Of a DNA stretch of 14,918 nucleotides, positions 6,739 through 13,716 are shown piece after piece. Source of the DNA: an uncultured Lachnospiraceae bacterium (GTDB lineage: Bacteria; Bacillota; Clostridia; Lachnospirales; Lachnospiraceae). The DNA is taken from contig CALZMS010000004.1 of NCBI GenBank assembly GCA_945788595.1, positions 1-14,918 on the forward strand. Reading direction: 5' to 3'. A program made the position numbers and the translations under genes. The notes below the pieces were generated by a model. It was given only the letters and a program-made list of their open reading frames with translations, was not told where the DNA came from and did not search any database. Every line of letters begins with the position of its first letter. The first letter of the stretch is position 1.

Positions 6739-7530
6739 ATGGCTGAGACAAAAGTAATCTGTTTTGCCAATAACAAGGGTGGCAGCGGAAAATCCACTAC
6801 CTGCTCCAATGTGGGAGCGGCACTGGCGCTGGCAGGCTATCGGGTTTTGATGGTGGACGGTGATATGCAGCTGAATCTGTCGTTGTCCTTTCTGCCGGAG
6901 GAACAGGTGCTGGAACTGGCGCGGAGCGAGAAAAACCTGTATCATGCCATCAGGGAGCAGAAGGATCTGAAGGATTATATCGTAGAGACCGGTCTTGCAG
7001 GATTGTCTCTGATTCCGTCTTCTACGCTTATGAGTGGTATAGAGTATGAGTTATTCACCAAGTGGCAGCGGGAATTTATTTTAAAGAAATGCCTGAAAAC
7101 GGTCCGGGAGTCCGGGGAGTATGATTTTATCCTGATGGATGCACCGCCGACGCTGGGAGGCTGGGTCATGAATCTGCTGTGTGCCTCCGATCATCTGGTG
7201 ATTCCGGTGGAGGCTTCGCCATGGGGATTGTTTGGACTGGCGAATATGCTGGAATTTGTGAATACGGTGCAGGAAATGGCGCCGCAGCTTTCACTTCTGG
7301 GACTGGTACTGACCAAGGTGGATGAGCGGAAGAATTATTTTAAGCAGACCAGAGAATATCTGCAGGAGATGGAAGATATCCGGGTATTTGACTCCTATAT
7401 ACGGGTAGACAGCGCCATCGAATGGGCACAGGATAACAGTCAGCCGGTTGTGACATATCGGAAAAGCAGCCGGAGCGCAAAAGAATACACTGCATTGGCA
7501 CAGGAGGTAGCAGAATATGCCGGTAGGTAA
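6739..7530 (+). CDS. ParA/Soj-family ATPase
   Basis: A 263-residue deviant Walker-A ATPase: NKGGSGKST (12-20) with signature Lys13 and P-loop Lys18, the DGDMQ segment (40-44) in the place of DxDPQ, and Walker B FILMDAPP (130-137). The family includes chromosome and plasmid partition ATPases and other positioning ATPases that dimerise on DNA with ATP. The ribosome site GGAGGGAAG is well placed. It has no N-terminal HTH, so it resembles the chromosomal or orphan type. The following gene overlaps its end and encodes a small basic protein, the likely partner. No ParB gene is seen in the window, and the operon with a deacylase and an esterase does not look like an origin region. The cargo it positions is unknown. 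Confidence 0.92.
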   Translation: MAETKVICFANNKGGSGKSTTCSNVGAALALAGYRVLMVDGDMQLNLSLSFLPEEQVLELARSEKNLYHAIREQKDLKDYIVETGLAGLSLIPSSTLMSGIEYELFTKWQREFILKKCLKTVRESGEYDFILMDAPPTLGGWVMNLLCASDHLVIPVEASPWGLFGLANMLEFVNTVQEMAPQLSLLGLVLTKVDERKNYFKQTREYLQEMEDIRVFDSYIRVDSAIEWAQDNSQPVVTYRKSSRSAKEYTALAQEVAEYAGR

Positions 7531-7741
7531 GGGAAGTATTGAGAGAGCCGTAAGGGCGAAAAACGCAGCTGGAAAAGAAAGAGATACAGCAGCTGTCCCG
7601 CAGAAAGCAGGACAACCGGAAGAGAAGATAAAAAGCAATGTGATCGGTGTCGCTTCTCCGGAGGTGTTGGCGATGGTGACAGGAAAGCGGCAGGAGAAGC
7701 TGGTGAAACTGGGCGAGACGATGCCGGAGTATCTGCTGTAG
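7517..7741 (+). CDS. Small basic ParA-partner-like protein (GKGSI N-terminus)
   Basis: A 74-residue hydrophilic protein beginning MPVGKGSIERAVRAKNAAGK and ending in a short region about residues 40-74 (ASPEVLAMVTG...RQEKLVKLGETMPEYLL). It overlaps the ParA gene by 14 nt, and its CAGGAGGTAG site lies inside the ParA coding sequence, so coupled translation is likely. Small Lys/Arg-rich partners of ParA often stimulate ATP hydrolysis through an N-terminal basic peptide, and the GKGSI..A..AN-like start fits that pattern. I recognise the ParA-plus-small-GKGSI arrangement from Clostridia but no assigned function. It could be a centromere or cargo adaptor. Confidence 0.7.
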   Translation: MPVGKGSIERAVRAKNAAGKERDTAAVPQKAGQPEEKIKSNVIGVASPEVLAMVTGKRQEKLVKLGETMPEYLL

Positions 7742-7748
7742 AAAGGTG

Positions 7749-7767
7749 ATCGGATGCAAGATCCGAT
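7749..7767 (+). other. Small perfect hairpin just after the ParA operon
   Basis: ATCGGAT (7749-7755), loop GCAAG, ATCCGAT (7761-7767), 7 bp. It lies between the last stop codon and the terminator. It has no U-tract and may stabilise the mRNA 3' end; the role is unknown. Confidence 0.4.
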
Positions 7768-7789
7768 GGCCCTCAGTGTTAGAAGCAAG

Positions 7790-7834
7790 AATAAGCATCC
7801 AAACTTTAGGCGGTAGGGATGCTTATTTCTTTTT
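7790..7834 (+). terminator. Intrinsic terminator of the ParA operon
   Basis: AATAAGCATCC (7790-7800) pairs with GGATGCTTATT (7817-7827) over 11 bp with a 16-nt loop, followed by TCTTTTT. It sits between convergent genes and may also slow transcription coming from the opposite strand, though the U-tract favours the plus direction. Confidence 0.85.
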
Positions 7835-7864
7835 ATGATTATCTAAGTACGATAGAGCCGCTGA

Positions 7865-8923
7865 TTATATAAACTCTATACTGTTACATGTAGGCCATAG
7901 CTCAAAGGCACAGATCTCGGCCTGCTCTTTTTCTTTCGGGGAGATGGTTTCAAACAGCGTGACAGAAAGCTTCTTTCCGTTCTTTTTCCATTTACCCGCG
8001 ACTCTGCCGTGCAGCAGGACGGCAGGCATTACGATACCGGAAAGGTTGAAGATCCCGCGTAGATGCTCCGGTGGAAGAAACGGATTTTCTGTCTTCTGGT
8101 AACCGAGCATCAGCTGATCGAATCCGGCGAGGAAGATACATGCAGGGATATCTGTCGGGCTGGTGGTTTCCTGCGCTGCGCCGGAAGCATCCGGCTCGAT
8201 ATAATAATAGGTTTTTGAACGGCAGGTTGTGGTACTGACAGGAAGCTGTGACAGCCATTGCTTTACCTCGGTCTGTGTAGTTCCAAAGAAGTAAGCGGCA
8301 TCTCTGATCGTGGCAGGTGCAAAGTGAGTAAAGTACCTTCTTGCCATTTCAAGCCGTGCGGGTGCTTCTTCCATCGGAGTAAAAGGCGGGCATAGTTCAA
8401 AGGCTTTCTTTTCCTGAACCTTGTGGCAGATAGTGCCCATTTCACACAAAGCGCGAATCGTACCGCCCCAAGAGTTGAAGACGCTCTCTGCTTCCTGCCC
8501 CGTCATGCCGTGCTCTGCACATACAGTCTTCAGTTCTTCGCGGGTATGGATTCCGGCCGCAATCTGTTCCAGGATCAGATCGGCAAAGTATTGCTTGCGC
8601 TCTTTTGTAATAGATTCGTCCGCTTCCAGCGTGTCGCATGGTCTCAGAAAATGCTTCCGTCCCTGATGAAGAAACAGCGGGAGGTCCGTCTGTGAGAATA
8701 CATGGACAGTTCCGCGAAGCGTCCAGCTTTTGACCAGACCGGCAGTACAAAGTTCCGGACGATCCTCCGAAAAATCGTGACAACGGATCTTCAATGCATG
8801 CATGGCATTGGACAGAAACTGAGCCTGGATGCCGCAGAGATCGCGGATGACAGTCTGGCAGTCGGATGGAGTTATCAGATGCTGGCCGACAAGCCGCCGG
8901 AACTTGATTTCTTCAGGTGTCAT
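7865..8923 (-). CDS. AlkZ-like (HTH_42) DNA glycosylase, winged-helix DNA-binding protein
   Basis: A 352-residue protein of the HTH_42/YcaQ-AlkZ superfamily, built from winged-helix modules. Family members remove bulky N7-alkyl guanines and unhook DNA interstrand crosslinks. The diagnostic catalytic Q-x-Q motif is seen as QAQ (Gln33 and Gln35) in LCGIQAQFLSNA. Other family marks are WTLRGTVHVF (about residue 67) and the C-terminal HGRVAGKWK segment. The frame is open further upstream, but ATG 8923 is chosen because AAAGGAGG precedes it by about 10 nt and the fold begins with EEIKFRRLVGQHL. It has its own consensus promoter and is divergent from the nuclease-fusion gene. Self-protection or general alkylation repair are both possible; no toxin biosynthesis genes are visible here. 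Confidence 0.87.
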   Translation of the reverse strand: MTPEEIKFRRLVGQHLITPSDCQTVIRDLCGIQAQFLSNAMHALKIRCHDFSEDRPELCTAGLVKSWTLRGTVHVFSQTDLPLFLHQGRKHFLRPCDTLEADESITKERKQYFADLILEQIAAGIHTREELKTVCAEHGMTGQEAESVFNSWGGTIRALCEMGTICHKVQEKKAFELCPPFTPMEEAPARLEMARRYFTHFAPATIRDAAYFFGTTQTEVKQWLSQLPVSTTTCRSKTYYYIEPDASGAAQETTSPTDIPACIFLAGFDQLMLGYQKTENPFLPPEHLRGIFNLSGIVMPAVLLHGRVAGKWKKNGKKLSVTLFETISPKEKEQAEICAFELWPTCNSIEFI

Positions 8924-8947
8924 GCTGTATGAAACCTCCTTTTCTTT

Positions 8948-8976
8948 AGTATATTGTATAGTTTCAGTTTGTTCAA
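8948..8976 (-). promoter_or_regulatory. Promoter of the AlkZ-like gene
   Basis: Minus strand: -35 TTGAAC (8971-8976), 17-bp spacer, -10 TATACT (8948-8953). It lies about 25 nt upstream of the predicted start codon, so the leader is short. Confidence 0.75.
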
Positions 8977-9029
8977 GAGATACAGAAAAGAAAAAAACCA
9001 AAAGTGCTTAACATTATTCCGTAATTTAA

Positions 9030-9058
9030 TTGATTTTTTTCTTTTTGCCCAGTATAAT
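9030..9058 (+). promoter_or_regulatory. Promoter of the HTH-ATPase-nuclease cluster
   Basis: -35 TTGATT (9030-9035), 17-bp spacer, perfect -10 TATAAT (9053-9058). It is divergent from the AlkZ-like promoter, and the two -10 boxes are about 100 bp apart across an AT-rich stretch. Confidence 0.78.
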
Positions 9059-9092
9059 AAAAGTACGAAATTGTGCAGGGAGGTATCAGGAG

Positions 9093-10949
9093 ATGAGAGA
9101 TACGATGTCGGTCAGAGAAGCTGCCGGACTTTGGAATCTGACGGAAAGAAGAGTTTCCGGTCTTTGCAAGGAAGGGAAGATCAAAGGTGCCAGAAAGCAG
9201 GGACATTTCTGGCTTATTCCTGCTGATGCACAAAAACCGGCGGATAATCGTGTGAAAACAGGTGCATATAAAAAGAATAACCGTCCTTCCGGACGGTCTC
9301 TGCCCATTGGCATTTCCGACTATCGTCTGGCATCATCTGAATATTATTATATTGATAAGACGATGCTGATCAAGGATTTTATTGATGAGCGCCCTATGGT
9401 ATCTCTTTTTACCCGTCCGCGCCGGTTCGGAAAAACATTGAATATGGATATGCTTCGGACTTTTTTTGAAAAGACGGAGGAAGATACCTCTGTCTATTTC
9501 AGAGATAAAAAGATATGGGCCTGTGGGAAAAAATACCGCGACTATCAGGGTAAATATCCCGTTATCTTTATCACCTTCAAGGATGTAAAGAAAGACACAT
9601 GGGAGGAAACCTTCAGCCATATCGTTCAGATCATCACCATCGAATATAAACGACATTCAGAGCTTCAGACCAGCACCAGAATCCAGGATGGGAATTATTA
9701 TGAGCAGATCGTAAAAGGCACGTTTGATAAGAGCCTGTTTGATTCTTCTCTCTATATGCTGTCTAAAATGCTTCATGAGCATTATGGTATGGCGCCGATC
9801 ATCATCATTGACGAATACGATACTCCTATCCAGCAGGGATATATGAAAGGCTTTTATGATGATATTATTCTCTTTATGCGTAATCTGTTTTCAGGCTGCT
9901 TAAAGGATAACAGGCATCTTTCCTATGGATTTCTGACAGGGATTCTCCGTGTCGCAAAGGAAAGTATCTTCAGTGGGCTGAACAATCTGATTATTAACTC
10001 GGTTTTGGACAATAAGTACAGCGAATTTTTTGGCTTTACATCCGATGAGGTAAAGGAAATGGCAAACTATTACAATGCCGGAGAAAAGTATGAGGAGATC
10101 TGTGAATGGTATGATGGTTACCGCTTTGGTACAACAGAGATTTTTAACCCCTGGTCGGTGATCAATTATTTCAGAAACGATTGTCAGCCGGGCGCTTACT
10201 GGCAGTCTACAGGTAGTAATGAAATTATAGGTGAAATTCTGACAGAAGCTGATCCGGATATTTACGGGAAACTGCAGTCTCTTTTGCAGGGAGAGATTGT
10301 ACCGGCTTATATCGATACAGGGGTTATCTATCCACAGGTCAGAAGCAACCCATCTTCTGTGTTCAGCTTTTTGCTGGTGGCCGGCTATTTAAAAGCAGTG
10401 AGCAGCGAAATGTCTTTCAGCGGTGACTTTATGTGTAAAGTGGCACTTCCAAATAAAGAAATTTCCTATGTGTACCGAAAAGAGATCCTGCGGAAACTAT
10501 CTGATATGATACCGCAATCCTCGGTTATCTCTATTCAGGAGGCAATTTATTCCGGTAATGCAGAGGATTTAAAACAGCGGCTACAGGAACTTTTGCTGCA
10601 ATCGGCAAGCTGTTATGATACAGCAGGCGAGAATTTTTATCATGGTTTTTTTCTGGGTCTCTGTGCCGTTCTGGAGCAATATCGGAGGAGCTCCAATAAG
10701 GAATCCGGCTATGGCAGGTATGATATTCAGTTGATGCCAAGGGTTACGAATCTGCCGGGGATCATCATAGAACTGAAAGCGGTCAGAGACTGCACGGAGG
10801 AAGAATTAAAAGATCTGGCTCAAAAAGCGTTGAGACAGATCAAGGATAAGAAGTATGATACAGAATTGAAAGCGGCGGGAATCACCGATATTATCAGATA
10901 CGGTGTTGCTTTCAGCGGAAAGAATGTGGAAATTGCAGTGGAGGGATAA
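9093..10949 (+). CDS. HTH / AAA-ATPase-like / PD-(D/E)XK nuclease fusion protein
   Basis: A 618-residue protein. Residues about 5-48 (VREAAGLWNLTERRVSGLC..., HFWLIP) form an excisionase/MerR-like winged helix-turn-helix. Residues about 70-400 are the AAA-ATPase-like domain: P-loop RPRRFGKT (108-115), Walker B IIIIDEYDTP (236-245), then the family block WYDGYRFG...IFNPWSVINYF. The C-terminal domain has a PD-(D/E)XK core with Asp544 (RYDIQ), Glu560 and Lys562 (IIIELKA) and the helix ALRQIKDKKY. The ATPase-nuclease pair is greatly expanded in gut anaerobes and has no firm function; phage defence and mobile-element maintenance have been suspected. ATG 9093 follows GGGAGGT by 8 nt; ATG 9105 is an alternative. 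It probably heads an operon with the GNAT gene 15 nt downstream. Confidence 0.88.
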   Translation: MRDTMSVREAAGLWNLTERRVSGLCKEGKIKGARKQGHFWLIPADAQKPADNRVKTGAYKKNNRPSGRSLPIGISDYRLASSEYYYIDKTMLIKDFIDERPMVSLFTRPRRFGKTLNMDMLRTFFEKTEEDTSVYFRDKKIWACGKKYRDYQGKYPVIFITFKDVKKDTWEETFSHIVQIITIEYKRHSELQTSTRIQDGNYYEQIVKGTFDKSLFDSSLYMLSKMLHEHYGMAPIIIIDEYDTPIQQGYMKGFYDDIILFMRNLFSGCLKDNRHLSYGFLTGILRVAKESIFSGLNNLIINSVLDNKYSEFFGFTSDEVKEMANYYNAGEKYEEICEWYDGYRFGTTEIFNPWSVINYFRNDCQPGAYWQSTGSNEIIGEILTEADPDIYGKLQSLLQGEIVPAYIDTGVIYPQVRSNPSSVFSFLLVAGYLKAVSSEMSFSGDFMCKVALPNKEISYVYRKEILRKLSDMIPQSSVISIQEAIYSGNAEDLKQRLQELLLQSASCYDTAGENFYHGFFLGLCAVLEQYRRSSNKESGYGRYDIQLMPRVTNLPGIIIELKAVRDCTEEELKDLAQKALRQIKDKKYDTELKAAGITDIIRYGVAFSGKNVEIAVEG

Positions 10950-10964
10950 GGAGGAGAATGAGCT

Positions 10965-11369
10965 ATGATCGAATATCGGGAATTTAATGAAGCACGGATT
11001 GGAGAGGTAAAGGACATTTATCGGCAGGAAGAATGGTATGCCTATCTGAGGGATGATGAAAAGCTGGTCCGGGCGTTCCGGCAGTCGCTGTATCTGCTGG
11101 GTGCCTTTGAAGAAGAGAAGCTGATTGGCTTTGTCCGGTGTGTGGGAGACGGCGAGCATGTATTGCTGGTACAGGATATGATCGTGGCACCCGCCTGGCA
11201 GAAGCAGGGTATCGGAACGCATTTACTGGAGACGGTTTGGGAACGGTATGCAGATGTGCGGATGTTTCTGGTGCTCACAGACATAGAGGATGAAGTGGAC
11301 AATAAATTCTATCAGAAGGCCGGACTGGTGAAGTTGGAAGAGAAAAGCATAGTGGGGTATATGAGATAG
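10965..11369 (+). CDS. GNAT-family N-acetyltransferase
   Basis: A 134-residue single-domain GNAT that transfers an acetyl group from acetyl-CoA. The pyrophosphate-binding motif QKQGIGTHLL lies at 79-88, preceded by the beta strand LVQDMIVAP (68-76). The C-terminal FYQKAGLVKLEE segment is typical. The ribosome site AAGGAGGAG is about 8 nt upstream and the gene follows the nuclease fusion by 15 nt, so they are likely co-transcribed. The substrate cannot be inferred; a small amine or protein N-terminus is equally possible. The length is normal and all core motifs are intact. Confidence 0.9.
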   Translation: MIEYREFNEARIGEVKDIYRQEEWYAYLRDDEKLVRAFRQSLYLLGAFEEEKLIGFVRCVGDGEHVLLVQDMIVAPAWQKQGIGTHLLETVWERYADVRMFLVLTDIEDEVDNKFYQKAGLVKLEEKSIVGYMR

Positions 11370-11381
11370 GAGGGGATCAAT

Positions 11382-12017
11382 ATGGATTCTGAACAGCTGC
11401 GTCAGATCACAGATGAGGCAGAACAGGGCTATCGGGTGGACGCACTGGAGCTTGCGGATAACAATGTCCGGGTGTTCCGGGAGAAGCTGGCGCAGAAGCC
11501 GGAGGCGGGTATCACACTGTGACAGGGCAATGCACTGGATCTGTCTGTATACGGCGACGATTCTTTTGATGTGGTACTACTGTTTGGGCCATTGTATCAT
11601 CTGCATCGGGAAGAAGACCGGCAGCGTTGTATTGCGGAAGCCAGACGGGTATGCAAGCCGAATGGAACTCTGTTCGTTGCGTTTATCGGCAATGATATGA
11701 TCCCATTGACGGAATTTTGTTACGATCCGGATTACTTTAAAGGAGACAGCTATGATCATGACACCTTTAAGGTAGAGGATTTTCCTTTTGTATTCTTCAA
11801 CCTTGACCAGTGCCGGCAGATGCTGACAGACGGAGGCGTGCATATTACTCATGAGGTGGCATCCGATGGCGTCAGCGAGCTGCTGGCGGACAGGATCAAT
11901 GCCATGGACGAGGAAAGCTACCGGCAATACCTGAAATATCATTTCTACTGCTGTGAGAAGCCGGAGATGCTGGGGCACAGCAATCATTTTCTGTTTGTAG
12001 GGCATATATCGAAATAA
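11382..12017 (+). pseudogene. Decayed class-I SAM-dependent methyltransferase
   Basis: A single frame from ATG 11382 (AGGAGGGG upstream) to TAA 12015 is interrupted by TGA at 11520-11522 (codon 47). The part after the stop is a clear methyltransferase core: QGNALDLS, SFDVVLLFGPLYHL, ARRVCKPNGTLFVAF. The part before it (GYRVDALELADNNVRVF) matches the strand after motif I, but motif I itself (the glycine-rich E/DxGxGxG loop) is absent. The first 17 residues do not contain it, so an upstream in-frame deletion is likely as well. Two independent lesions make a working enzyme unlikely. It follows the GNAT gene by 12 nt and was probably part of the same operon. Confidence 0.8.
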
Positions 12018-12036
12018 AAAGGATATGAACAATAAA

Positions 12037-12076
12037 CCTGAATTATGCACGCATATACTGCCGTGAATAATTCAAG
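12037..12076. repeat. Imperfect inverted repeat sharing the interspersed-repeat tail
   Basis: CCTGAATTATGCACG (12037-12051) and CGTGAATAATTCAAG (12062-12076) are inverted with two mismatches around a 10-nt centre. The 22 nt at 12060-12081 match 12399-12420 with one difference. It follows the methyltransferase pseudogene stop by 20 nt. It has no U-tract, so it is not a standard terminator. It is likely a deleted or rearranged copy of the double-hairpin repeat. Confidence 0.65.
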
Positions 12077-12363
12077 ATAAACACTGTTCTTCTGATGGCA
12101 AAAGCTTATCCACAAATAAAAAATTTAAAAATCAGCACTTTGCACAAGGGTTATGCTGGCGTCTGAACAGTAACGATAAATCGCCTCCGTCAAAATTTAT
12201 TTTAATCTGTCTATTGCTTTTCAATGTAAAGGTGTTTAAAATGTCCATAGAGAGACTTTTCTTTCGTGGATTTTGAGACTCTAGACACCTCAATTTTACC
12301 ACAAGTTAGGTCTCTTTTTCTATTCACTTAACAGATGAAATGCAATAAACAGCTTAAATATAG

Positions 12364-12415
12364 TAACTATGTGGCTTTCAGTCACTTTCAACGGCACAGC
12401 CGTGAATAATTCAGG
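12364..12415 (+). repeat. Double-hairpin interspersed repeat, copy 2
   Basis: A direct copy of 1-51, 52 nt long, with about two substitutions and one extra A. Hairpins: GTGGCT/AGTCAC (12371-12376 with 12380-12385, one G-U pair) and ACGGC/GCCGT (12391-12395 with 12399-12403), the latter extended by TTC/GAA across a bulged A. Stems are kept despite the changes, which suggests structure matters. Confidence 0.78.
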
Positions 12416-12688
12416 ATAAAAGAATTTTGAATAAGCAATTGGAAGGAGCTGATCGTTAAAAAATGATTTGACAACTATAAGCGAAAAGCGGAAATCTGCG
12501 AAAATTTATTTTTCGCTAATAACAAAATTTTATGTTTTGTGATATCGAGGGTATGGGGAATCGTAATCTCCATCAAGTTCGTCAGAGAATCAAAATCCAG
12601 AAACTGGGTTTTGAGTTACTCTGGGCGATACTTGCTTTAGAAAATGATTTGCCATAATGAGCATGGAACAATGGAATTTGAATTGCAT

Positions 12689-12719
12689 AAAAAAGAGAGA
12701 GCTATAAGAAACTCTCTCT
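12689..12719 (-). terminator. Intrinsic terminator of the XRE regulator gene
   Basis: On the minus strand AGAGAGAG (12712-12719) pairs with CTCTCTCT (12694-12701) around a 10-nt loop and is followed by TTTTTT. It lies 19 nt past the regulator's stop codon. Confidence 0.88.
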
Positions 12720-12737
12720 GTGATAAAATCAAAATAT

Positions 12738-13535
12738 TTATAGTATCAGTGATTCAGTAAGATTACAAAAATCCTTAACAGGAATATTCTCTTTAAATGG
12801 TAAAGCTGTTTCTAAAAAGGTTTCATCTGCAAATTTCTCGAGTTCAGAATCAAAATGTATAATTGAAACTATTGTATTTAATTGGTATGGGGGAATTGTA
12901 ACAAAATAATCGTAATCTTCGTAAGAAGGAGTGGCACAAGAAACTTTGATTTTTCCGTCCAATTTCAATTTTGTGAATTCACCATAAATGGAGGTTAAGG
13001 CTTTTTCCTTTTCTTCATCAGAAGTAATTCTATCTACATATCTGATATACCAGTAATCTATATTCCCATCTTTTAACTCAATTAAATAATCGTATGATCT
13101 GGGTGTTCCGGATTTTATTGTCCATTCAACTTTATGCAGACTTGTCATCATAGAAAGACCACGCATTAAGGTAGAAAAAAACTTTTCATGTACTTGAATT
13201 GCGGAGAGATCCGGAGAAAATCCATTGTCAGCAATTATTTTCTTCCGTTCCCGTATTTTTTGAGAAGAATATCCAGTCGCATCATATAATTCCTTGATAA
13301 GTTCTGGATCATCAATGGCTTTTGCAATTTTATCAATAGTGCTTTTATATGGTCTTCCAGATCGGGCACCGTTGAGCATTCGTGAAATGGTTGCATTATT
13401 TAAGCCGGTTTGTTCAGATAATTCTTTTTGTGTTTTTGTCTGTAAAATGATTTGAAGTATATTGATGAATCTTTCCTGATCGTAAACGCTGTCAGGATTT
13501 ATTAGTGTGCTTGGATTTGATAAAAATTCGTTCAT
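12738..13535 (-). CDS. XRE-family HTH regulator of the recombinase element
   Basis: A 265-residue cytoplasmic protein with an N-terminal Cro/C1-type helix-turn-helix (about residues 36-58, QKELSEQTGLNNATISRMLNG). A C-terminal domain of about 180 residues, rich in acidic and aromatic positions, follows and is not recognised. ATG 13535 has AAAGGAG 7 nt upstream. It is divergent from the tyrosine recombinase, and the intergenic DNA is crowded with GAAGTCAAA repeats, two of which lie inside its own leader. It is therefore probably the repressor or switch that controls itself and the recombinase. It has its own terminator. AT-rich codon use, unlike the genes left of 12017, marks it as acquired. 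The C-terminal domain could sense an induction signal; that part is inference. Confidence 0.85.
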   Translation of the reverse strand: MNEFLSNPSTLINPDSVYDQERFINILQIILQTKTQKELSEQTGLNNATISRMLNGARSGRPYKSTIDKIAKAIDDPELIKELYDATGYSSQKIRERKKIIADNGFSPDLSAIQVHEKFFSTLMRGLSMMTSLHKVEWTIKSGTPRSYDYLIELKDGNIDYWYIRYVDRITSDEEKEKALTSIYGEFTKLKLDGKIKVSCATPSYEDYDYFVTIPPYQLNTIVSIIHFDSELEKFADETFLETALPFKENIPVKDFCNLTESLIL

Positions 13536-13597
13536 TCCAATCTCCTTTTGACTTCTTTGATTTTATATGAATTGACTTCTTGTATTTTATCTTATCA

Positions 13598-13603
13598 ATT
13601 ATA
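13598..13603 (-). promoter_or_regulatory. Likely -10 box of the XRE regulator
   Basis: A perfect TATAAT on the minus strand, about 65 nt upstream of the regulator's ATG. No good -35 at standard spacing is seen. Repeats at 13572 and 13548 lie just downstream, where bound repressor would block transcription. Confidence 0.45.
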
Positions 13604-13688
13604 TCCCTAAAAATCAATTTCAAACATGAAGAAATCAAAAAAACATTATAGACACTTCTTTGTAAAGTCAAAGAAGTCAAAAACGCAA

Positions 13689-13716
13689 TTGACATTTTGA
13701 CTTCTTTGTGTATAAT
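13689..13716 (+). promoter_or_regulatory. Consensus promoter of the tyrosine recombinase
   Basis: -35 TTGACA (13689-13694), 16-bp spacer, -10 TATAAT (13711-13716): both boxes are perfect. A TTGACTTC operator copy lies within the spacer and copies flank both sides, so the promoter is strong but probably tightly repressed. Confidence 0.88.

Larger units (their letters stand above)
12018..12737. other. Long AT-rich intergenic region without a convincing gene
   Basis: Composition shifts to AT-rich here. It holds two repeat copies (12037-12076 and 12364-12415), a single DnaA-box-like TTATCCACA (12106-12114), and paired arms ACTGTTC/GAACAGT near 12082 and 12165. It also has a foldable segment at 12230-12315 (AGGTGTTTA with TAGACACCT; AGAGAC with GTCTCT followed by TTTTT) and a 7-bp hairpin GCGAAAA/TTTTCGC at 12498-12516. 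A 41-codon frame at 12532-12657 (MFCDIEGMGNRNLHQVRQ...) lacks a ribosome site and may be a remnant. The region probably contains the junction between the older chromosome and the recombinase-bearing element. Confidence 0.5.

Noticed and set aside
11520..11522. In-frame TGA as a selenocysteine codon
   Set aside because: The position aligns with an ordinary residue before QGNALDL, the methyltransferase family does not use selenocysteine, and motif I is missing too, so decay explains it better.
12106..12114. Perfect DnaA-box-like TTATCCACA next to an AT-rich stretch
   Set aside because: It is a single copy with no box cluster and no dnaA or replication gene nearby; one match is plausible by chance in a window this size. 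The ParA gene 5 kb away is not enough to claim an origin.
12532..12657. 41-codon ORF in the AT-rich gap
   Set aside because: There is no ribosome site at the first ATG, and the GAGGG near the second ATG is too close to it. No family was recognised, so it is only mentioned as a possible remnant.
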